Shown here in pieces: positions 9,470 through 20,385 of a DNA stretch of 64,000 nucleotides; within the stretch, counting starts at the first letter, position 1, and every line of letters begins with the position of its first letter. The notes beneath the pieces were generated by a model. That model did not search any database and was not told where the DNA came from. It was given only the letters and a program-made list of their open reading frames with translations. Source of the DNA: a gamma proteobacterium endosymbiont of Lamellibrachia anaximandri (GTDB lineage Bacteria > Pseudomonadota > Gammaproteobacteria > Chromatiales > Chromatiaceae); the NCBI GenBank assembly GCA_016756835.1, contig JAESPE010000005.1, forward strand, positions 1 to 64,000, given 5' to 3'. A program made the translations under genes and the position numbers.

Positions 9470-9985
9470 CTACTTCGCTTGGATCTGTCCCAACTTCTCC
9501 AGGACTTTGTCGGAAATATCGATCTTCTCGCTGAAATAGACCACACCATCGGACAGGATCAGGTCGATCTTCTCCTCTTTGCCGACCTGCTGAATCACTT
9601 CCCGTACCCGTTGCCGCAGTTTCTTGAATTCTTCATTCTGTCTCAGGTTGAGATCCTCGCGAAATTCAGTCTGCGCATTCTTGAGCTTACGGCGACGGGA
9701 GAGAATATCGCGCTCCAGGCGCTTCACTTCTGACTCACTCATCACGGCACCATCACGTTGCAGCTTGTCTTCGAGCTGCTTCAGCTGCTTTTTACTGGAA
9801 AGCAGATCTTTCTCACGACGGGAGAACTCTGCCTGCAGACGTTTACGGGCCTCTTTGTACTGCAACGACTCCTCAAAAACCTTGGTTGCGTTGACAAAGG
9901 CAATACTATAACTCTCCGCCAGAACATTGCCCGCGAAAAAAGTCAGCAACAGCAGAAAAACACCAATCTTACCCAATCTTTTCAC
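9470..9985 (-). CDS. skp: periplasmic outer-membrane chaperone Skp/OmpH family
   Basis: This is a 171-residue protein with a clear signal peptide (KRLGKIGVFLLLLTFFAGNVLA) and a long charged coiled-coil body rich in Lys, Arg and Glu (YKEARKRLQAEFSRREKDL and onward). That is the tentacle architecture of the trimeric Skp chaperone, which holds unfolded outer-membrane proteins in the periplasm for the Bam machinery. It sits directly between bamA and lpxD (18 and 11 bases), the canonical arrangement. Confidence 0.92.
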   Translation of the reverse strand: MKRLGKIGVFLLLLTFFAGNVLAESYSIAFVNATKVFEESLQYKEARKRLQAEFSRREKDLLSSKKQLKQLEDKLQRDGAVMSESEVKRLERDILSRRRKLKNAQTEFREDLNLRQNEEFKKLRQRVREVIQQVGKEEKIDLILSDGVVYFSEKIDISDKVLEKLGQIQAK

Positions 9986-10003
9986 AAAATCACTCCCACT
10001 TAA

Positions 10004-12304
10004 TCAATATGTGGTCCCGAAGCTAAACTGCAGCGTCTCCACAGAATCACCGACTTTATCGTTCAAAGGATACCCCAGACTAAAAGCCAAGGCTCCCACC
10101 GGTGATAACCAGGAGAGCATGAGACCGGTAGAGTAGCGTACCTCATCTAATTCGAAACCATTACCAAACTTTACATCAAAAACATTTCCGGCATCCAGAA
10201 ACACGCCCCAGCGCATCGTGCTTTTAAATGAGTCGACAGGAGGAGGAGCCAGCAACTCTATTTGACCCGTCAATTTCGAATTTGCTCCCAACGCATCACC
10301 AAAAGAGTCCCGCGGACCGAGGGTATTTTCCTCAAAGCCACGTACTGTGCCAATGCCGCCTGCAAAAAAGTTACGGTAAAACGGCAGTACCGGGGTATCT
10401 GAGTAGCTGTCTCCGTAACCCAGTTCGCCGTTGAACCTGAGCGTAAGGGCTTTTGTCAAAGGAATATAGCGAGTGTGCTTGTAGTGGAGGCGATAATACT
10501 GCAGATCACTGCCAGGCACGGTCACCTCCAGCGCGGCCACCTGCTTACCCCCAACAGTGGGAAAGATGGCACGATCCCGGGTATCACGGGTCCAGCTGAC
10601 GAGCGTCTCCAGATCCCGAAATTGGTCGCCATTCACCTCTTCGAATTTCAGCACCTCATCTGATGGAGAGTCACCCAACACGAACTTGGTATCCTCAAAG
10701 GCCAGACTGAAACGCAGCCTGTCGTATTCCGTGATGGGCAGGCCGAAGCTGACCCCTACGCGACTGACATCCGTCGCATAACTGGAAATATTGAGTTCAC
10801 CAAAATCAGTGGCGCGATAGGAAAACTCAAACCCGCGACTAATGCCGTTAATAGTATAGTATGGGTTGTTATAGGAAATATTGAACTTCTTGTTTGCCTT
10901 ACTGGTGTCGAAACCGGTACTGACCCGCTTGCCGGTACCGAGAAAATTGTCTTGGGTAATGCTTGCATTGAACATCAGGCCCTGGGTCTGAGAGAAGCCG
11001 ATACCCGCCGACAGATTACCGGAAGCCTTCTCTTTTACCTTGAAATTAACATCCACCTGATCAGTCCGCCCAGGAACAGCGGGGGTCTCGACATTCACCT
11101 CTTCGAAATAACCCAGGCGCTGCAGGCGTTCACGGGACAATCGCACCATCTCCCCCGAAAACCAGGCAGATTCCATCTGCCGCAGCTCCCTGCGAAGCAC
11201 CTCGTCCCGCGTCGCTGCGTTACCACTCATATCGATGTGGCGAACATAGACCCGTTTACCCGGGTCGACAAAATAGGTGATCGCCACCTGGCGGTTTTCG
11301 CGATCGATATCGGGAATGCTGTTGACGTTGGCGAAGGCGTAACCGGCATCCGACAGAAGGCTGTTGACCCGCTCCGCACTGGCGGTAGTCTTTTTACGGG
11401 AGAAAACCTCGCCCCGTTTGAGGTGAATCAGCGGAAAAAGCTCTTCCAAAGGCACGATCAACTCCCCCGCAAGCTTGATGTCACTGAGAGTGAACACCTC
11501 ACCTTCAGAGACTACGACCGTGACATAGATATCTTTCTTGTCCGGCGTAATGGAAACCTGGGTGGAGTCTATCTTGAAATCGATAAATCCCCTATCGAGA
11601 TAGTAGGAGCGCAGTTTCTCCAGATCACCCGAAAGCGCCTGTTTCGAGTATTTGTCTCTATCGGAGAAGAAGTCGTACCAGCTCGGAATACCGAGAGCAA
11701 ACTCATCCAGCAGCTCATCATCTTCAAAAGCCTGATTGCCGATGAGGTTAATCTTCTTGATGCGGGCGGTGATGCCCTCTGAAATTTCGATATCCACGGC
11801 CACCCGGTTACGTTCCAGGGGCGTAACTGTGGATTCGATCCTGACACCATACTTGCCGCGGGAGAAATACTGGCGGTTCAACTCCTGCTCGACCCGCTCC
11901 AGCAGCGCACGTTTGAAGACCCGGCCTTCAGCCAGGCCTATATCCTTCAGGCCGGCCTTCAGCCTATCGGTATCCAGATCTTTGTTACCGCTCAGGTTGA
12001 TCTCCGATACTGCCGGCCGTTCACGCACGAACACCACCAGCACTTCATCCTCCCTTTCGAGGCGCACATCCTTGAAAAAGCCCGTTTTGAACAGTGTTCG
12101 GATGATGCCGGCCGTGTCTCCCGATGATACCTGGTCGCCCACCTTTACCGGCAGATAGTTGAACACCGTACCTGCGGAGATACGCTGCAAACCTTCTATC
12201 CGTATATCTTCCACGACAAACGACGAAGCGCCCATAACGGCAGCCGTCATCAGCAACAAGATCAAACCGGAAAGGGATCTTTTCAGGACACCCAGCAACG
12301 ACAT
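10004..12304 (-). CDS. bamA: outer membrane protein assembly factor BamA
   Basis: This 766-residue Omp85 protein has a signal peptide, five POTRA domains (first [24 protein letters not shown]) and a C-terminal 16-strand barrel. The barrel includes the surface-loop motif [13 protein letters not shown], the conserved Omp85 VRGF signature. It inserts beta-barrel proteins into the outer membrane and is essential. The C-terminus ends in an aromatic-rich strand (LQFSFGTTY). Between it and rseP lie 122 bases with no gene. The ribosome site is a weak AGGT followed by an A-rich run. Confidence 0.95.
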   Translation of the reverse strand: MSLLGVLKRSLSGLILLLMTAAVMGASSFVVEDIRIEGLQRISAGTVFNYLPVKVGDQVSSGDTAGIIRTLFKTGFFKDVRLEREDEVLVVFVRERPAVSEINLSGNKDLDTDRLKAGLKDIGLAEGRVFKRALLERVEQELNRQYFSRGKYGVRIESTVTPLERNRVAVDIEISEGITARIKKINLIGNQAFEDDELLDEFALGIPSWYDFFSDRDKYSKQALSGDLEKLRSYYLDRGFIDFKIDSTQVSITPDKKDIYVTVVVSEGEVFTLSDIKLAGELIVPLEELFPLIHLKRGEVFSRKKTTASAERVNSLLSDAGYAFANVNSIPDIDRENRQVAITYFVDPGKRVYVRHIDMSGNAATRDEVLRRELRQMESAWFSGEMVRLSRERLQRLGYFEEVNVETPAVPGRTDQVDVNFKVKEKASGNLSAGIGFSQTQGLMFNASITQDNFLGTGKRVSTGFDTSKANKKFNISYNNPYYTINGISRGFEFSYRATDFGELNISSYATDVSRVGVSFGLPITEYDRLRFSLAFEDTKFVLGDSPSDEVLKFEEVNGDQFRDLETLVSWTRDTRDRAIFPTVGGKQVAALEVTVPGSDLQYYRLHYKHTRYIPLTKALTLRFNGELGYGDSYSDTPVLPFYRNFFAGGIGTVRGFEENTLGPRDSFGDALGANSKLTGQIELLAPPPVDSFKSTMRWGVFLDAGNVFDVKFGNGFELDEVRYSTGLMLSWLSPVGALAFSLGYPLNDKVGDSVETLQFSFGTTY

Positions 12305-12426
12305 AATATTAGATTTTTTTTACCTGCGACCATTGCCGCCTGTGGCGATTGTCCCAAACATAAGGGATCAGCGGGAGTGAAGACCGGACTCCACATAAGC
12401 GGGGTAGTATAAGTGATATTTTGCCG

Positions 12427-13791
12427 CTAGCCCAGCAAACGACTGAGATCCACATAGAAGGCAAGACTCATCATTGCCAATAGCAGAATCATCCCAATTT
12501 TCTGTCCATGTTCCATAAAGGTTTCCGATAAAGGTCCCCCTTTGATTGCCTCAAGCAGAAAAAAGAGGAGGTGCCCACCATCCAGAATCGGGATCGGCAG
12601 CAGATTCAGCACACCGAGACTGATACTCACCACAGCGAGGAATTTAAGGAAATCGATCAGACCGTAACTGGCGGTTTTACCCGCATACTCAGCGATGGAG
12701 ATCGGACCACTGAGATTCTTTACCGAGACCTCACCAATCACCATCTTGCCGAGCATTTTCAGCATCAGCAGAGAGAGATCCCAAGTCTTGTACAACGACT
12801 TGCCAACGGCCTCCAGAGGACCATAACGAATCTCTGTCTGGTAGTCGTCCATCAGGTGGGGCGGCACATGCACGCTGGCACCAATTCGACCGATGCTTTC
12901 GCCCTCACTTTCAATTGCCGCCGGGGTCAGTTCAAGGCGGATCAAACTCCCTGCACGCTCGACCTCTAGAGCCATGCGCTGCTCCGGTCGCGCCCGTACA
13001 TACTTCACCCATTCGACCCAACTCTCCAGGGATTGGCCATCAACGGAGAGCAACAGGTCGCCGGTTTTCAATCCATCCCTGTCTGCGGCTTCACCCGACA
13101 ACAGTGTACCGATAACCGGCGCGACTACGGGACGCTTGGGCGTAATCCCCAGATTCTGCAGAATCCGGGCCTCCTCAGACATCTCCTGAAGCCGCCCGGC
13201 GTCAAGCCATCGAACCGCCTCCCGGCCACTCTCATCTTCGACCCTTACTGCGATCTGTCCGACATTCAGTGATTCCGCCAACAGCATGTAGACAGCTGTC
13301 TCCCAAGTCGGAGTAGACTCCTGATTGACGGAGAGTATGCGGTCTCCAGTCTGAAACCCGGCCTGCTCAGCAATGGATTCGGCCTTGACCTCCCCCACCA
13401 GCGGCTTGATGCCGGTATCCCCCGTCACGAAGATCAGCCAGAAGGCGAAGACGGCAAACAGCAGATTGAACAGAGGGCCCGCCAGTACAATTGCCGTCCT
13501 GGAAGCCAGCGTCTGTCTGTTGAAGGCCCGATCCAGTTCACCGGGATCGACCGGCGCCTCCCGCTCATCCAGCATCTTCACATAACCGCCCAGAGGGATG
13601 GCGGCAAGGACATATTCGGTGCCGTCATTCTTGCCGACACGCTTCCAAAGCGGTTTGCCAAAGCCGACGGAGAAACGCAGTACCTTCACACCGACCCTGC
13701 GGGCCACCCAGAAGTGACCGAACTCGTGTACGGTAATCAGAATACCCAGCGCAACGACAAACGCCGCGATTGTAAAAAGCAGTGAATCCAT
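12427..13791 (-). CDS. rseP: RIP site-2 zinc protease RseP
   Basis: This 454-residue polytopic membrane protease has the zinc motif HEFGH in the first membrane helix (TVHEFGHFWVARRVG) and the third ligand in NLLPIPILDGGHLL near the C-terminus. Two PDZ domains lie between, around residues 115-300. It performs the intramembrane cut of anti-sigma-E factor in the envelope stress response and clears remnant signal peptides. The position between dxr and bamA matches most gammaproteobacteria. Confidence 0.95.
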   Translation of the reverse strand: MDSLLFTIAAFVVALGILITVHEFGHFWVARRVGVKVLRFSVGFGKPLWKRVGKNDGTEYVLAAIPLGGYVKMLDEREAPVDPGELDRAFNRQTLASRTAIVLAGPLFNLLFAVFAFWLIFVTGDTGIKPLVGEVKAESIAEQAGFQTGDRILSVNQESTPTWETAVYMLLAESLNVGQIAVRVEDESGREAVRWLDAGRLQEMSEEARILQNLGITPKRPVVAPVIGTLLSGEAADRDGLKTGDLLLSVDGQSLESWVEWVKYVRARPEQRMALEVERAGSLIRLELTPAAIESEGESIGRIGASVHVPPHLMDDYQTEIRYGPLEAVGKSLYKTWDLSLLMLKMLGKMVIGEVSVKNLSGPISIAEYAGKTASYGLIDFLKFLAVVSISLGVLNLLPIPILDGGHLLFFLLEAIKGGPLSETFMEHGQKIGMILLLAMMSLAFYVDLSRLLG

Positions 13792-13861
13792 AATAAAAAA
13801 TGTAGTCTATTCAGACTTATATCGAGTGAGACTTCGCCTCAAACCTTCGAGGGTTATTTTA

Positions 13862-13943
13862 TCCGCAAAACGCGCAAATAAACGCAAAAAGCTTGCTGAC
13901 TACGGGTTTCCAACATATTTGTGTATTTCGCGTTATTTGCGGA
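13862..13943. repeat. imperfect inverted repeat between rseP and dxr
   Basis: The left arm begins TCCGCAAAACGCG. The right arm ends CGCGTTATTTGCGGA and abuts the dxr stop codon. The arms match with small gaps and surround about 30 bases. On the RNA this would form a long hairpin after dxr. It looks like a member of a dispersed AT-rich intergenic repeat class, and no coding function is seen. Confidence 0.5.
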
Positions 13944-15119
13944 CTATGCGCTTAAAAGTGCTTGTTCCGCAAAGACTCGGGCTTGGCGATCTTGATCCAG
14001 CAACTGTTCCAGACTGCCGGCAGGCATGACCTCCAAAGCGTTCAGGGTCCTTTCCACCAGCGTGGGTATACCGAGAAAACCGAGATGACCCTCAAGAAAG
14101 GCCTGCACCGCCACCTCATTCGCAGCATTCAGCACCGCGGGGGCAGTCCCACCCACCTCGATCGCCTCATAGGCAAGTCGCAAACAGGGAAAACGCTCAA
14201 GATCAGGGGCCTCAAAATCGAGTCTGGCAATCTGAAACAGATCCAGGCGGTCCACGCCGGAATCGATGCGCTCCGGCCAAGCAAGGGCGTGAGCAATGGG
14301 TGTGCGCATATCGGGATTACCCAACTGTGCCAGCACCGAGCCATCATTGTACTCCACCATTGAGTGGATCACGCTCTGTGGATGCAGCACCACCTGAATC
14401 TGCTGCGGTGAAGTGTGAAACAGCCAGCAGGCCTCGATCACCTCCAGCCCCTTGTTCATCATGGTGGCGGAATCGACGGATATCTTGCGCCCCATATCCC
14501 AGTTTGGATGGGCGCAGGCCTGCTCGGGGGTAACGGTCTTCAAGCCCTCCAGCGGCATAGTGCGAAAAGGCCCGCCAGATGCAGTCAGAAGAATATTGCG
14601 TACCCCAACCTGTTCCAATCCGCGCTGAAAGTCAGCCGGCATGCATTGAAAGACCGCATTGTGTTCGCTGTCTATGGGCAGAATCTCCGCCTCATGCGCC
14701 TCAGCAGCTTCCATGAAGAGGCGCCCGGAAACCACCAACGCCTCTTTATTCGCCAGCAGAACCCGCTTGCCCGCACGCACTGCTGCCATTGCTGGCAGCA
14801 GACCGGCAGCCCCGACAATCGCCGCCATCACATAATCGGCCTCCGGCATGGCGGCAACCTGCTCAAGACCGGCAACACCGGATAATACCTCAACGTCACT
14901 GCCATTTTCGGCCAACCGCTTTGCCAACTCCGCAGCTGATGTTGCATCCGCCATCACCGCAATCTGCGGTTTGAAGCTGAGGCACTGACCGAGCAGACCG
15001 TCCACATCGCGGTTAGCAGTCAATGCAACCACGCGGTAGCGCTCAGGGTGACGGGTCACCACATCCAGGGTACTGAGACCGATAGAGCCGGTGGAACCCA
15101 GTACGGTAAGCCCCTTCAT
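13944..15119 (-). CDS. dxr: 1-deoxy-D-xylulose-5-phosphate reductoisomerase
   Basis: This 391-residue enzyme of the methylerythritol phosphate isoprenoid pathway converts DXP to MEP with NADPH and a divalent metal. Visible signatures are the N-terminal NADPH-binding [24 protein letters not shown], the metal/substrate segment [12 protein letters not shown], and the flexible-loop region [11 protein letters not shown]. It overlaps cdsA by 4 bases, which implies coupled translation. Normal length and motifs. Confidence 0.96.
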   Translation of the reverse strand: MKGLTVLGSTGSIGLSTLDVVTRHPERYRVVALTANRDVDGLLGQCLSFKPQIAVMADATSAAELAKRLAENGSDVEVLSGVAGLEQVAAMPEADYVMAAIVGAAGLLPAMAAVRAGKRVLLANKEALVVSGRLFMEAAEAHEAEILPIDSEHNAVFQCMPADFQRGLEQVGVRNILLTASGGPFRTMPLEGLKTVTPEQACAHPNWDMGRKISVDSATMMNKGLEVIEACWLFHTSPQQIQVVLHPQSVIHSMVEYNDGSVLAQLGNPDMRTPIAHALAWPERIDSGVDRLDLFQIARLDFEAPDLERFPCLRLAYEAIEVGGTAPAVLNAANEVAVQAFLEGHLGFLGIPTLVERTLNALEVMPAGSLEQLLDQDRQARVFAEQALLSA

Positions 15120-15940
15120 CCGATCTTCCCCATCAGCATCAATCCCAGCACAAAAACAGGACCGGCGGCAGTCAGGCTGTCGAGGCGATCCAGCATGCCC
15201 CCATGCCCAGGCAGCAAAGTACCGCTATCTTTCATGTTACGCAGGCGTTTTAGCACGCTCTCAAAAAGATCCCCAATCACGGAGAAGATCACAGTTAACA
15301 CGCAGAGCAACAGCGCCAGCGGGTACTCCGCAAGGGAGAATCCCTGCCACCAAGCAAAAAATAAGCCACATATCAGAGAACCTGCGATAGCGCCGTAGAC
15401 CCCTTCCCGGGTCTTACCGGGACTGACCTCGGGGGCAAGTTTGGTGCGACCAAAGCGACGACCGGCGAAATAGGCGCCGATATCTGCAGCCCAGATCAGG
15501 ATCAACAGAAACAACAGCAATTGCGGGCCCTGTTCAGGCACCTGATGGAGCGTCACCCATGCCAGCCACGCCGGCACCAAAACAATGATACCCTCCAAAC
15601 TTTGGGTCAGGCTAAAACCCTCTACCACGGCGCCACCGCGAAAGTGTCGTAACCGCATCAACACAACCAACCACCAGAAAACCACCAGCGCAAACAGCCA
15701 GAACAGTAGTGTAGGTGCCTTCAACAGCATCGCTACGGCAGCCACGCAGAGTCCCAAAACCAGGATATAGCCAAACTGGCCAACAGGGCCGTTTGTGCCG
15801 GAAAGACGCGCCCATTCAAACCCACACATAGCCAAAAACAGGGCCAACGCCAGTGCGAGGTAGAGTGTGGGCGACCAGAGAACCCCGGTAACAATCAGAG
15901 GAGCGAGAGCCAGTGCTGTCAGAACACGCTGCTTTAGCAT
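15116..15940 (-). CDS. cdsA: phosphatidate cytidylyltransferase
   Basis: This integral membrane enzyme makes CDP-diacylglycerol from phosphatidate and CTP, feeding all phospholipid synthesis. The C-terminal signature [21 protein letters not shown] is intact, and several hydrophobic helices precede it. The track ORF begins 33 codons earlier inside uppS; the ATG at 15940 ([17 protein letters not shown]) gives the normal family N-terminus of about 274 residues and leaves 7 bases after uppS. It lies between uppS and dxr, the standard order. Confidence 0.93.
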   Translation of the reverse strand: MLKQRVLTALALAPLIVTGVLWSPTLYLALALALFLAMCGFEWARLSGTNGPVGQFGYILVLGLCVAAVAMLLKAPTLLFWLFALVVFWWLVVLMRLRHFRGGAVVEGFSLTQSLEGIIVLVPAWLAWVTLHQVPEQGPQLLLFLLILIWAADIGAYFAGRRFGRTKLAPEVSPGKTREGVYGAIAGSLICGLFFAWWQGFSLAEYPLALLLCVLTVIFSVIGDLFESVLKRLRNMKDSGTLLPGHGGMLDRLDSLTAAGPVFVLGLMLMGKIG

Positions 15941-15947
15941 CAGCGAC

Positions 15948-16718
15948 TCAGGAGGCCTCAGCCTTGTGATCTCCCACCTGCTCACCGGTACGACCAAAAC
16001 GGCGCTGGCGTCCCGCAAAATCGGCGAGTGCGTCTTCAAAAGCCGCCGTATCGAAATCGGGCCATAGCAGATCAGTGAAGTAGAGTTCGGAATAGGCGGC
16101 CTGCCAGAGCAGGAAATTACTTAGCCTCTGCTCCCCGCCGGTACGAATAAAGAGATCCGGATTCGGCAGATCGGGAAAAGAGAGTGCACCGGCCAACGAC
16201 GCTTCATCGATATCCTCGGGAGAGAACTCGCCTGCCGCCACTGCCCTGGCCAGGGATTTGGCCGCTTGAGTAATATCCCAGCGACCGCCGTAGTTGGCGG
16301 CGACCTGCAGGGTCAGGCCACGATTTTCGGCCGTCAATTCCTCGACTTCCAGGATTCTGCGCTGCAGCTTTTCGGAAAAAGCCTCACGCTCCCCAATAAT
16401 TTTCAGTCGAACACCATTTCGGTGCAGACGACGTGCCTCTTTACCCAGGGCGCGAATGAAAAGATCCATGATCAGGCCGACCTCTTTCTTGGGCCGGTGC
16501 CAGTTTTCACTGCTGAAGGCAAAAAGGGTAAGGACCTGGATCTTTTTCTGCACACAGCATTCGACAATGTTGCGCACCGCATCCACGCCGACGGGATGAC
16601 CCGCGTAGCGGGGCAGACCACGGCGTTGCGCCCAGCGGCCGTTACCATCCATGATGATTGCGACATGTCCAGGCAGTCGGCCTTCGGCCTCCGAACTGTC
16701 CGATTGGGTTCCGTTCAT
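15948..16718 (-). CDS. uppS: undecaprenyl diphosphate synthase
   Basis: This is a cis-prenyltransferase that elongates farnesyl diphosphate to the C55 carrier used for peptidoglycan and O-antigen. The signature HVAIIMDGNGRWAQRRGL carries the catalytic Asp, and the C-terminal FIRTGGEQRLSNFLLWQ and ELYFTDLLWPDF are conserved. Two adjacent ATG codons follow an AAGGTG; the second (16718) has better spacing and gives 256 residues, the usual length. The track start at 16757 adds residues not expected in the family. A MITE-like element separates it from frr. Confidence 0.94.
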   Translation of the reverse strand: MNGTQSDSSEAEGRLPGHVAIIMDGNGRWAQRRGLPRYAGHPVGVDAVRNIVECCVQKKIQVLTLFAFSSENWHRPKKEVGLIMDLFIRALGKEARRLHRNGVRLKIIGEREAFSEKLQRRILEVEELTAENRGLTLQVAANYGGRWDITQAAKSLARAVAAGEFSPEDIDEASLAGALSFPDLPNPDLFIRTGGEQRLSNFLLWQAAYSELYFTDLLWPDFDTAAFEDALADFAGRQRRFGRTGEQVGDHKAEAS

Positions 16719-16767
16719 CATCACCTTGATTCGCTCAAAACGAACTGTCACCGGCAACAGTGATCAG

Positions 16768-16950
16768 GGAGCCTCTGAATAAGTCTGGGCCGTTCAGATT
16801 GTGAGATGAAATGTGCTGATTTTCAACGAAAAACCTGTTTGGAACAGGTTTTCGCGTTAGCCCCGAAGGGGTGTGGCCCATGGATGGGCTACACAAAAAG
16901 CAGCGCGTTTTAGCCGCAAGCTGTAGGTCCATGACTTGTTCAGAGACTCC
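16768..16950. mobile_element. MITE-like element with terminal inverted repeats
   Basis: A non-coding segment of about 183 bases is bounded by 18-base terminal inverted repeats, GGAGCCTCTGAATAAGTC on the left and the complement of GGAGTCTCTGAACAAGTC on the right (16 of 18 match). Inside are a small hairpin (AACCTGTT/AACAGGTT) and a near-perfect one formed by GTGTGGCCCAT and ATGGGCTACAC. It contains no ORF. It fills the gap between uppS and frr in an otherwise tight operon. No clear target-site duplication was found. Confidence 0.65.
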
Positions 16951-16951
16951 T

Positions 16952-17509
16952 TTAGATTTCCATCAAATCCTTTTCTTTCACCGCCAGTGCCGCATCCACC
17001 TCTTTGACGTGCTGATCGGTCAGTTTTTGAATGATCTCCTGCCCACGACGTTCATCGTCTTCGGAGATCATCTTCTCCTTCATGTGATCCTTGAGATTAT
17101 GATTGGCATCACGACGAATATTACGGATTGCCACCCGCGCATTTTCCGCCTCATGACGCACCACGCGAATCAGATCCTTGCGTCGCTCCTCCGTCAACGG
17201 CGGCATGGGAACCCGGATCACTGCCCCGGCACTCATGGGATTGAGGCCCAGATCAGAGGTTAAAATCGCCTTCTCGACCACTGCGATCATCGGTCGTTCC
17301 CAAGGGGTCACTGCAAGGGTACGACCATCTTCCACATTGATATTGGCAACCTGACTCAGCGGCACTTCGGAACCATAATAGTCAACCCGGATATGGTCCA
17401 GCAGACTTGGATGGGCTCGCCCGGTACGCACTTTCGCCAACTCGTGGGAGAGCGCCTCAACGCTCTTGCCCATACGGGTGTCAGCATCACTCTTGATATC
17501 GTCGATCAT
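16952..17509 (-). CDS. frr: ribosome recycling factor
   Basis: This 185-residue protein has the typical RRF pattern: an N-terminal helix ([28 protein letters not shown]), the central VPLSQVANI segment and the C-terminal long helix with [23 protein letters not shown]. It splits post-termination ribosomes together with EF-G. It lies one base after pyrH in the rpsB-tsf-pyrH-frr order. The normally short downstream gap to uppS has been lengthened by the inserted repeat element. Confidence 0.96.
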   Translation of the reverse strand: MIDDIKSDADTRMGKSVEALSHELAKVRTGRAHPSLLDHIRVDYYGSEVPLSQVANINVEDGRTLAVTPWERPMIAVVEKAILTSDLGLNPMSAGAVIRVPMPPLTEERRKDLIRVVRHEAENARVAIRNIRRDANHNLKDHMKEKMISEDDERRGQEIIQKLTDQHVKEVDAALAVKEKDLMEI

Positions 17510-17510
17510 G

Positions 17511-18233
17511 TTACTCGCCCTTTTCTACCAAGGAGCCGATGACTTCTCCGCGCATCAGACGCAAGAGAGCCCCGGAATCATTGATGTTCATAATTCGTAG
17601 CGGCATATCGTTATCCCTGCAGAGCACAATCGCAGTTGCATCCATCACCTGCAGGTTCTCCGCCAAAGCCCGATTGTAGGTGAGACGGGGATAGAATTCA
17701 GCATCGGGATCCTTCACTGGATCCGCTGAGTAGACGCCGTTTACCTTGGTCGCCTTGATCATCATGTCAGCCTGGATCTCGACTGCACGCAGACTCGCGG
17801 CGGAATCGGTGGTGAAATAGGGATTGCCGGTGCCTGCAGCCAGGATGGCCACCCGACCCGCATCCAGGTGTCGCCTGGCATCCCTCGCTGTGAAAGGCTC
17901 ACAGACATCAGGCATGCTCAGTGCAGAGAGCACTCTGGCCTCAATGCCGATCTTTGTGAGAGCATCCTGCATCGCCAGGGAGTTCATCACAGTGGCAAGC
18001 ATGCCCATGTGATCGCCGGTCACCCGATCAAGACCACCCTGTGCCAGACCGGCACCGCGGAAGATATTTCCGCCACCAATCACCAACCCCACCTCTAGAC
18101 CGGCCTCAACGAGGTCCCGCACCTCACCCGCAGTACGCGCCATCACCTCAGGTGAAATCCCAAAGTCGCCAGAACCCATCAGGGCTTCGCCACTAAGCTT
18201 GAGCAGGATACGCCGACAGATCAAATCCGACAT
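17511..18233 (-). CDS. pyrH: uridylate kinase
   Basis: This 240-residue amino-acid-kinase-fold enzyme phosphorylates UMP to UDP. Conserved segments include [36 protein letters not shown] and [13 protein letters not shown]. It is the hexameric bacterial enzyme, regulated by GTP and UTP in the family. It lies immediately upstream of frr and is separated from tsf by 156 bases containing a very strong hairpin. Confidence 0.96.
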   Translation of the reverse strand: MSDLICRRILLKLSGEALMGSGDFGISPEVMARTAGEVRDLVEAGLEVGLVIGGGNIFRGAGLAQGGLDRVTGDHMGMLATVMNSLAMQDALTKIGIEARVLSALSMPDVCEPFTARDARRHLDAGRVAILAAGTGNPYFTTDSAASLRAVEIQADMMIKATKVNGVYSADPVKDPDAEFYPRLTYNRALAENLQVMDATAIVLCRDNDMPLRIMNINDSGALLRLMRGEVIGSLVEKGE

Positions 18234-18338
18234 GCTGAACCGATTCCTAATTTGAGATTAACCGAATGATAAGACGCAGAGAGGAAATATTCCATTTTCC
18301 ACGGATATTTCAGCTCCACAAGCCCCGTGTCCACATCC

Positions 18339-18380
18339 GTCCCCTCTGCACCGGAGCAAACGCTCCGGTGCAGAGGGGAC
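18339..18380. repeat. perfect 19-bp hairpin between tsf and pyrH
   Basis: GTCCCCTCTGCACCGGAGC is followed by a 4-base AAAC loop and its exact complement. The stem is uninterrupted and GC-rich. No T-run follows it on the transcribed (minus) strand, so it does not look like an intrinsic terminator. It could stabilise the 3' end of an rpsB-tsf mRNA or be a REP-type intergenic unit. Confidence 0.8.
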
Positions 18381-18389
18381 GACAGAAGT

Positions 18390-19274
18390 TTACATCTTGG
18401 CTTGCGCCCGGACCTCTGCAGCGAAATCTTCCTTCTTCTTCTCGATACCTTCGCCAACCTCAAAGCGGCTGAATTGGGCAATTGCGGCACCCTTGCTCTT
18501 CAACAACTTCTCGATGGTGAAATCCGCATCCTTGACGAAAACCTGGCCCAGCAGAGTATTTTCCGCCAGATATTTGCGCATACGGCCATCGACCATCTTC
18601 TCGACGATGTTGTCCGGTTTGCCACTCTCCCTGGCCTGCGCGGTAACGATCTCGCGCTCCTTGTCCAGCATATCCTGGGGCATATCGTCAGCGGAGAGGC
18701 AGACTGGGTTGGTTGCGGCAATATGCATTGCCAAATCCTTGCCCAGATCGCCCTCGTCGCTCTCAACTTCGACCACAACACCGATACGTACGCCGTGGCT
18801 GTAGCTGACCAGGGCACCCTTGTCGGCCTGCAAACGGGTAAAGCGACGCACGTTCATGTTCTCACCCAACTTGGAGATCAGCGCCTCGCGGGCCTGATTT
18901 ACAGTGGTCTCTTCGCCTTCGTGAAGAGATTGCCCCATCAGCGTCTCAACGTCATCCGCACCGCCGTTGAGCGCCCTCTCTGCCACAGCGCCGGCAAAGG
19001 AGGTGAAGTTCTCGTCCTTGGCCACAAAATCGGTTTCACAGTTAACTTCAACCATCGCTGCCTGGGTGTTGTCAGCGTTGAAGCTGATCACAATCACACC
19101 TTCCGCTGCGGTACGGCCCGCTTTCTTGGCGGCCTTGGCCTGGCCCGATTTGCGCATCGCCTCGATTGCCGCTTCGATATCGCCATCGACCTCTACCAAG
19201 GCCTTCTTGCACTCCATCATGCCTGCGCCGGTACGCTCGCGCAGCTCTTTAACCTGAGAGGCTGTAATCGCCAT
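18390..19274 (-). CDS. tsf: translation elongation factor Ts
   Basis: This 294-residue nucleotide exchange factor for EF-Tu begins with the UBA-like domain [24 protein letters not shown], which contains the family signature. It continues with the core repeats ([26 protein letters not shown]) and the coiled-coil region. It is co-oriented with rpsB upstream, the standard pair. The 95-base gap from rpsB contains a hairpin. Confidence 0.97.
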   Translation of the reverse strand: MAITASQVKELRERTGAGMMECKKALVEVDGDIEAAIEAMRKSGQAKAAKKAGRTAAEGVIVISFNADNTQAAMVEVNCETDFVAKDENFTSFAGAVAERALNGGADDVETLMGQSLHEGEETTVNQAREALISKLGENMNVRRFTRLQADKGALVSYSHGVRIGVVVEVESDEGDLGKDLAMHIAATNPVCLSADDMPQDMLDKEREIVTAQARESGKPDNIVEKMVDGRMRKYLAENTLLGQVFVKDADFTIEKLLKSKGAAIAQFSRFEVGEGIEKKKEDFAAEVRAQAKM

Positions 19275-19310
19275 CTTTCCTACCTCAAAATCGTATCTTC
19301 AAATGTAAAC

Positions 19311-19343
19311 CGACCGGATCACGCTGAAGGCATGATCCGGTCG
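19311..19343. repeat. hairpin between rpsB and tsf
   Basis: CGACCGGATCA and TGATCCGGTCG form an 11-bp perfect stem around an 11-base loop. It lies in the rpsB-tsf intergenic region on the transcribed strand without an obvious T-tract. It may be a processing or attenuating structure, since S2 and EF-Ts are needed in different amounts. Confidence 0.6.
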
Positions 19344-19369
19344 TCAATCCAGAAAACCTGTCGACTGCT

Positions 19370-20116
19370 TCAGGATTTGTCGCCTTTGACCTCGACAAAC
19401 TCCTCTTCGCTGCCAGCCGCCACATGGGCCGCGCTCGTGCGACCTTCAAGAATCGCTGCAGATGCGCCCTGTGTGTAGAGCTGGATCGCCCGGATTGCGT
19501 CATCATTTCCGGGGATCACGTAATCGATAGCCTCGGGGTTGTTATTGGTATCAACCACACCGATAACTGGGATGCCCAGCTTACGGGCCTCAGAGATTGC
19601 GATGTCTTCATGACCCACATCGATCACAAACATGGCATCGGGCAATTTGCCCATATCTTTGATGCCGCCGAGACTGCGATCCAATTTCTCCATCTCGCGG
19701 TGAAGATTCAGTGCCTCTTTCTTCTTGAAACGCTGCTCGACACTGCCATCCTCAAACATGCTTTCCAGCTCTTTGAGGCGTTTGATCGACTGTTTGATGG
19801 TTTTGAAATTGGTCAGCATGCCGCCGAGCCAACGATGATTGACGTAGGGCATGTTGCAGCGTACTGCCTCTTCACGCACCGCATCGCGGGCTGCACGCTT
19901 GGTGCCGACAAACATGATCTTGCCGCCGTTCGCCGCAAGCGAACCGATAAAGTTCATGGCGTCGTTAAAGAGGGGGAGGGTCTTCTCAAGATTGACGATA
20001 TGAATCTTGCTACGATGACCGAAGATGTAGGGCCCCATCTTGGGGTTCCAGTAACGGGTCTGATGCCCGAAGTGTACGCCTGCTTCCAGCATCTGGCGCA
20101 TGGATACTGCACTCAT
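19370..20116 (-). CDS. rpsB: 30S ribosomal protein S2
   Basis: This protein of about 248 residues begins [22 protein letters not shown], the usual S2 N-terminus. It carries [31 protein letters not shown] and [19 protein letters not shown]. The track ORF starts 13 codons earlier, but the ATG at 20116 has an AGGAG at good spacing and the family-typical start. S2 joins the small subunit late. The C-terminal extension is acidic ([12 protein letters not shown]). Confidence 0.96.
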   Translation of the reverse strand: MSAVSMRQMLEAGVHFGHQTRYWNPKMGPYIFGHRSKIHIVNLEKTLPLFNDAMNFIGSLAANGGKIMFVGTKRAARDAVREEAVRCNMPYVNHRWLGGMLTNFKTIKQSIKRLKELESMFEDGSVEQRFKKKEALNLHREMEKLDRSLGGIKDMGKLPDAMFVIDVGHEDIAISEARKLGIPVIGVVDTNNNPEAIDYVIPGNDDAIRAIQLYTQGASAAILEGRTSAAHVAAGSEEEFVEVKGDKS

Positions 20117-20385
20117 GAGTGACTCCTGATTGTATTGGGTTAGGCCTCCATACATCCCATGAATCGACCTCCCCGCAGAAGCTGGGAGGCACCCCGAACC
20201 ATGTGCCGATGTATGTGTGGATTAGTTTTGCTCCCGCACGGGAAAAACCCCGTAAAGTGAGCAGCGCGAACCGTTTGCGATTCAGCGGGGCGTTTTATAC
20301 CATACCCGGCGGATTGCGACAAATCCCTGGCACCTTGTTTCCGACCTCCTTTTCCCCAAATTTTCATGACCCCTTTTAAAGAATT
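20117..20385. promoter_or_regulatory. divergent intergenic region, rpsB / map
   Basis: These 269 bases separate divergent rpsB and map and must hold both promoters and the rpsB leader. Near the middle, GTTTTATACCATACCC resembles part of a sigma-70 promoter. The rpsB leader side is GC-rich. No ORF or strong hairpin was identified, and exact promoter assignment is not possible by eye. Confidence 0.5.

Noticed and set aside
18327-19478. 383-residue plus-strand ORF across tsf
   Set aside because: It is antisense to tsf and the end of rpsB, both certain genes, and the protein has no recognisable family pattern. It is a shadow of GC-rich coding sequence.
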